Below, piece by piece: positions 61,701-64,000 of a stretch of DNA of 64,000 nt; within the stretch, counting starts at the first letter, position 1, and each line of letters begins with the position of its first letter. Origin of the DNA: Petrimonas sp. IBARAKI (GTDB lineage: Bacteria > Bacteroidota > Bacteroidia > Bacteroidales > Dysgonomonadaceae); contig AP018040.2 of NCBI GenBank assembly GCA_002356435.2, positions 1,054,001-1,118,000 on the forward strand, written 5' to 3'. The translations under genes and the position numbers were made by a program. The notes under the pieces were generated by a model. The model was not told the DNA's origin, did no database searches, and saw nothing but the letters and a program-made list of their open reading frames with translations.

Positions 61701-63188
61701 CTAGGTATTGACGAAGGAATAATGACGGTTGCATTTACGAACGTGACATACAATGTATCAGATACCATCAATATTTCGCCAAAAAATATCGGTTTTAATA
61801 ATTTGGTTATTAAAGATAACAATAATCATGAGGCTCGCTTGAACCTCTCGTTAAGCCACAATAACTTTGATGGAATGACATACAATGTCAGTGTATATAT
61901 GGCCGATTTTCTCTTGTTGAATAACGAGCAAAGGACGGATGAAATAGCTTACGGTACGCTGAGATTAAGCGGAGACATCAACATAAACGGCTCCTCGTCG
62001 GGAATATACGGAAATGCAAATTTGAAGAATGAAAGCCGGTCGAATATCAGGATTGAATTACCACAAACCGCTCAGGCAGAAAAGTACAGCGGTATCATTT
62101 ACATAAATACTCCGCAGGATGTGGATACGCTTTCATTTCTTAGAAAAAGAGAGAACGATAACGTGAATGCACGCATCAATACACGCCTGAGTACGGGCAT
62201 TCCTATTAATATACAAGCAATTTTGAATTTAAATCCGCTGCTTGAAGCAGGAGTAGTGATCAATCCGACAACGGGAGATGCTTTGGAGATCAAGGGATCT
62301 GGACAGATTCGTGCTAATTTCGATTCTAGGGCCGTGCCGTCCGTTCGTCTGTATGGTGATTATGTTGCCGAGGAAGGAAAATTCAAATATAATTTTCAAA
62401 ACCTTAAGACCATCGATTTTAATATTCGTGAAGGAAGCACGGTTACTCTTGTCGGAGACCCGATGAGTACGCAATTTAATATTGCTGCATACAATCAGGT
62501 AAATGCTGATTTAGCCACGCTCAGCGAAGGCTTCACTACCCAGCTTTCCAATACCCGGACTGCAGTTAACGCCCTGTTGGAGATACAGGGGAATCTGGAG
62601 CAGATGAACCTGAAATACGGGATAGATCTTCCCGAGGTTTCTAACGATGTGCGGCAACGATTGAACAGCCTGATCAGTACCGACGAGCAGAAGAACCGCC
62701 AGTTTGCCAGCCTTATCCTGACGGGTGGATTTTTCCCTGCCGAGGGCTCCTTGGGTGTGGCTTTGGGTAACAATATGGCTGCTACGCTTGCCGCAGGTCA
62801 GCTTACCAAAGGATTGGATGCGCTTCTTGCCGGAGCCCTGAACGATAACTGGACCATAAGCACCAACCTCCAAAGCCGGGATGGAAGTTTTGAAAGTGCT
62901 CGAATGGGGTTGGATCTTTCCACACGTTTACTTGATGACCGGCTTCGAATTTCAACAAATCTCAGTTATGGAGACAAAGCAACCACCGCGAGCGATCAGG
63001 CATTTATGGGAGAGTTTGAGTTGGAGTATGATATTAATAACTGGCTGATGATACGTGTCTACAACAGGGCGAACCAACGATTCTCCAAACGGGCGCCCAC
63101 TACACAAGGAACTGGGATTGTGGTGACACGGGATGCCCGAACCTTCAGGGATTTGTTCCGGTTTAGTTTCAGAAAAAAAGAGGATTAG
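58743..63188 (+). CDS. tamB: TamB-family translocation and assembly module protein
   Basis: A 1481-residue AsmA/TamB-type protein. An N-terminal membrane helix (about 8-29, IVRIFAIIIVCVIVLNIILF) anchors it in the inner membrane, followed by an N-terminal AsmA-like part (IDKIRIKLFNSVEIGGLYVED), then more than 1200 residues of repeated beta-strand pattern expected to form a long lipid-conducting groove, and a C-terminal DUF490/TamB domain with YGDYVAEEGKFKYNF, GFFPAEGSLG and the closing YNRANQRFSKRAPTTQGTGI. It bridges the inner membrane to the outer membrane and moves phospholipids or helps outer-membrane protein insertion. The partner gene starts 30 bp downstream. Confidence 0.93.
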   Translation: MKLAKKIVRIFAIIIVCVIVLNIILFLTFNIPSVQKFAADFAIGKLKPKVKTEMSIDKIRIKLFNSVEIGGLYVEDQEKDTLLFADKLSARINIWNLLDNHLSIESVRLDNFTAKVYRESKDTTFNFQFIIDAFAPTDTLKKKSEKAPLKISINDIKLSNGTLRYDILSRLEAPGKFNPDHFFVKNFNLNADISSLDIKHLVADIQTLSFDEQKAGVKVYDLQGMVRSDGTKLWSDRLSLTLNNSHLDVSKAVYDIDSKAFNLTAKSDWIDPKDAAVFSDKLTHLSKPFAFDADLEGKIPQAEIKNLTARYGNQTAFTVNGLISDFSKYGDADISVDITNFRMSVQDLQDFIRIGAPAFVLGPQLESLENIELTLKAKGRMSNFNVVTQVNTSPGSFSFNGKGSADSKFENINVDGRLVTENLQIGKIIGEEIGVDDLSLHTFAEVNIKKNELPKISIDGNVGSVFYKGYPYRDLTVSGVYNGNDNSVGGRVFTDTEDNKLDLYANIGFGNQMRFDVQGTIDKLFLSPLITVEKWENPYLTARINGKLQGQNIDDLEGNVVIDSTSLYDANFIYNPGPIYLQALSADEAGEKKIQVLSSIVEGEISGNYSFATIGTELMNALHPHLPTLIKEPPKKAAEVGTNFFRFNFLLKNTEDISYALSLPFINVEPATVTGTVDMVNSKSVQLSSHIPRLMFGQNEIRESKIDVNLGVLSGARVNANTYLVQENGHINARLDTRAISDSVINILHINVNNKVAKADGSLNISMGFRRDLEDNPVSDISINSTQVVFNGKTISIVPSSVVYEKEKITVNNFEIRENEMLLLGIDGVASKKREDAIRAFFNNTEVETILAAFNISTFKGSINGGVIVNQALADPLIQTDNFRIENIRTQTDTIGTLAIEGNWDVIKKGLSLDASIKNNGDNYLAVAGFVPMGSENPMDVDIKINDLPLAWVQPFAVSTFSQLSGTINSNINFSGKTNAPITEGWLGIDEGIMTVAFTNVTYNVSDTINISPKNIGFNNLVIKDNNNHEARLNLSLSHNNFDGMTYNVSVYMADFLLLNNEQRTDEIAYGTLRLSGDININGSSSGIYGNANLKNESRSNIRIELPQTAQAEKYSGIIYINTPQDVDTLSFLRKRENDNVNARINTRLSTGIPINIQAILNLNPLLEAGVVINPTTGDALEIKGSGQIRANFDSRAVPSVRLYGDYVAEEGKFKYNFQNLKTIDFNIREGSTVTLVGDPMSTQFNIAAYNQVNADLATLSEGFTTQLSNTRTAVNALLEIQGNLEQMNLKYGIDLPEVSNDVRQRLNSLISTDEQKNRQFASLILTGGFFPAEGSLGVALGNNMAATLAAGQLTKGLDALLAGALNDNWTISTNLQSRDGSFESARMGLDLSTRLLDDRLRISTNLSYGDKATTASDQAFMGEFELEYDINNWLMIRVYNRANQRFSKRAPTTQGTGIVVTRDARTFRDLFRFSFRKKED

Positions 63189-63217
63189 AACAAAGAGCAA
63201 AGAACAAAAATAAACAG

Positions 63218-64000
63218 ATGAAATATTCTTTCTGCATATTCCTTGTTTTACTGTTGATTTCGTGCGATGCCACAAAAAAAGTGCCGAGCGGAAGCTACTT
63301 GCTGAACAAGGTCGAAATAGATACAGATACCAAAGGAGCCAGTGAGTCGGACCTGAAGCCTTACCTTCGGCAAAAGCCTAACTCGTCGATGTTTATTTTC
63401 GGGAAAATAAAATTGCATGCCTATAATATTCCTGAGAATGACTCCACATGGCTCAATCGCCAGTTCCTTAAGTTTGGCGAACCGCCTGTGTTGTACAGCG
63501 ACCGCCTCACCGGACTTTCGATGGAACAGATCAGGCTGCAGCTGGGTAATAAAGGATATTTAAATGCAGAGGTAGATACGGTAGTAGATAAGAAAGATCG
63601 GAAAGCCAGTGTGACTTATAAAGTTACAGGTAATGACCCTTACCTGGTCAGAACCTTCAGGGACTCTATCTATTCTGTCGATAGCACAATATACAAAATA
63701 CTGGATGAAAAGAAGCTCTTGAATGTGATAAAAGAAGGAGATGCTTTTGATCTGGAGGTACTGGAAAACGGACGAATAAAGATAACCAACGAACTGAGAA
63801 ACAACGGATATTATAATTTCTCCAAGGAAAACTTCTATTTCCTGGCCGATACCACTGTCGGCACCCATCAGGTGGATTTGACACTGGGATTGAATAATCC
63901 TACGGACAGTACTTTGCACAGCAGCTACAGGTTTGGAGAAGTGATTGTAAATAACGGAGTCAGTTCTACCATTCTACAGGACAGTTCCAAGCATTATCTG
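63218..64000 (+). CDS. TamA-like (TamL) outer-membrane lipoprotein, N-terminal part (cut by window edge)
   Basis: The first 261 codons of a gene that runs off the right edge. The signal ends LLLISC (Cys16), so it is a lipoprotein, unlike TamA of Proteobacteria but like TamL of Bacteroidota. The remainder looks like POTRA repeats of an Omp85/BamA-superfamily barrel (VEIDTDTKGASESDLKPYLR, then GYLNAEVDTVVDKKDRKASV, NNGYYNFSKENFYF). It is 30 bp downstream of tamB, giving the TamB/TamL pair. The barrel is outside the window. Confidence 0.88.
   Translation, partial: MKYSFCIFLVLLLISCDATKKVPSGSYLLNKVEIDTDTKGASESDLKPYLRQKPNSSMFIFGKIKLHAYNIPENDSTWLNRQFLKFGEPPVLYSDRLTGLSMEQIRLQLGNKGYLNAEVDTVVDKKDRKASVTYKVTGNDPYLVRTFRDSIYSVDSTIYKILDEKKLLNVIKEGDAFDLEVLENGRIKITNELRNNGYYNFSKENFYFLADTTVGTHQVDLTLGLNNPTDSTLHSSYRFGEVIVNNGVSSTILQDSSKHYL

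Noticed and set aside
1-64000. tRNA, rRNA genes or CRISPR arrays
   Set aside because: All gene-free stretches were read on both strands; no cloverleaf with T-loop sequence, rRNA segment or regularly spaced repeat was found.

Overview
The window looks like chromosomal DNA of an anaerobic or facultative member of the phylum Bacteroidota, probably order Bacteroidales near the Dysgonomonadaceae/Porphyromonadaceae. This rests on gene content and promoter style, not on a database match. Many genes are preceded by the Bacteroidota housekeeping promoter (TTTG/TTG, about 20 bp, TAnnTTTG). Shine-Dalgarno sequences are mostly weak. The gene families (TonB/ExbD/TolQ set, fimbrillin-like and FISUMP surface proteins, TamB with a TamA-like lipoprotein, KorAB, Rnf, sodium-type methylmalonyl-CoA decarboxylase) are typical of that phylum. 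G+C is moderate (low-to-mid 40s by eye) and there is no large foreign island.

Layout. 1-5.5 kb: end-truncated lpxK, sppA, then a divergent ECF sigma factor unit (sigma, anti-sigma-like/beta-barrel fusion, lipoprotein), a strong terminator and a decayed IS3-family transposase. 5.5-11 kb, minus strand: rpsA, a DJ-1/PfpI protein, TonB/TolA-like, ExbD, TolQ and pdxJ. 11-12.4 kb, plus strand: a shortened regulatory-domain protein and NAD kinase. 12.4-18.6 kb, minus strand: methylmalonyl-CoA epimerase, carboxyltransferase, a lamin-tail/OadG fusion, a biotin carrier and a beta subunit, followed by a second beta subunit and a 46-residue gamma-like peptide with their own promoter. 18.6-22.5 kb: pfkA, ispH, cmk and a geranylgeranyl-reductase-like flavoprotein. 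22.6-28.3 kb: the two proline-degradation genes (pruA and proline dehydrogenase), divergent and separated by an accessory block of two lipoproteins and a 48-residue peptide. 28.4-36.5 kb: a drug/metabolite transporter, sucB, sucA and korBA. 36.7-41.9 kb: murA, murB, an RsmI-like methylase, a NUDIX hydrolase, a rhomboid protease and an exported TIM-barrel protein. 42-49 kb: an orphan histidine kinase, a B3/B4-domain protein, a coiled-coil protein plus ZapA, RNase Y, a Trp/Tyr-rich lipoprotein and a membrane AraC-type regulator. 49.3-54.9 kb: complete rnf operon (rseC-like, rnfB, C, D, G, E, A). 55-64 kb: a DPP-IV-type peptidase, a membrane NUDIX-like protein, TamB and the start of its TamA-like lipoprotein partner.

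How the parts fit. The window is rich in energy metabolism based on ferredoxin and cation gradients: KorAB reduces ferredoxin, Rnf couples ferredoxin oxidation to NAD+ reduction and ion export, and the biotin-dependent decarboxylase pumps sodium while making propionyl-CoA. A second, NAD-linked 2-oxoglutarate route (SucAB) lies beside KorAB. Proline is oxidised to glutamate by the split PRODH/P5CDH pair, which would feed 2-oxoglutarate.

The most unusual signals are: (1) a near-identical ECF-type promoter (TGCAAC, 16 bp, CATCT) in front of the sigma gene and, 22 kb away, in front of a lone lipoprotein gene; (2) a second, separately promoted beta/gamma pair of the sodium pump; (3) a predicted protein joining an inner-membrane anti-sigma-like N-terminus to an outer-membrane-barrel-like C-terminus; (4) a peptide plus fimbrillin/FISUMP pair set between the proline genes.
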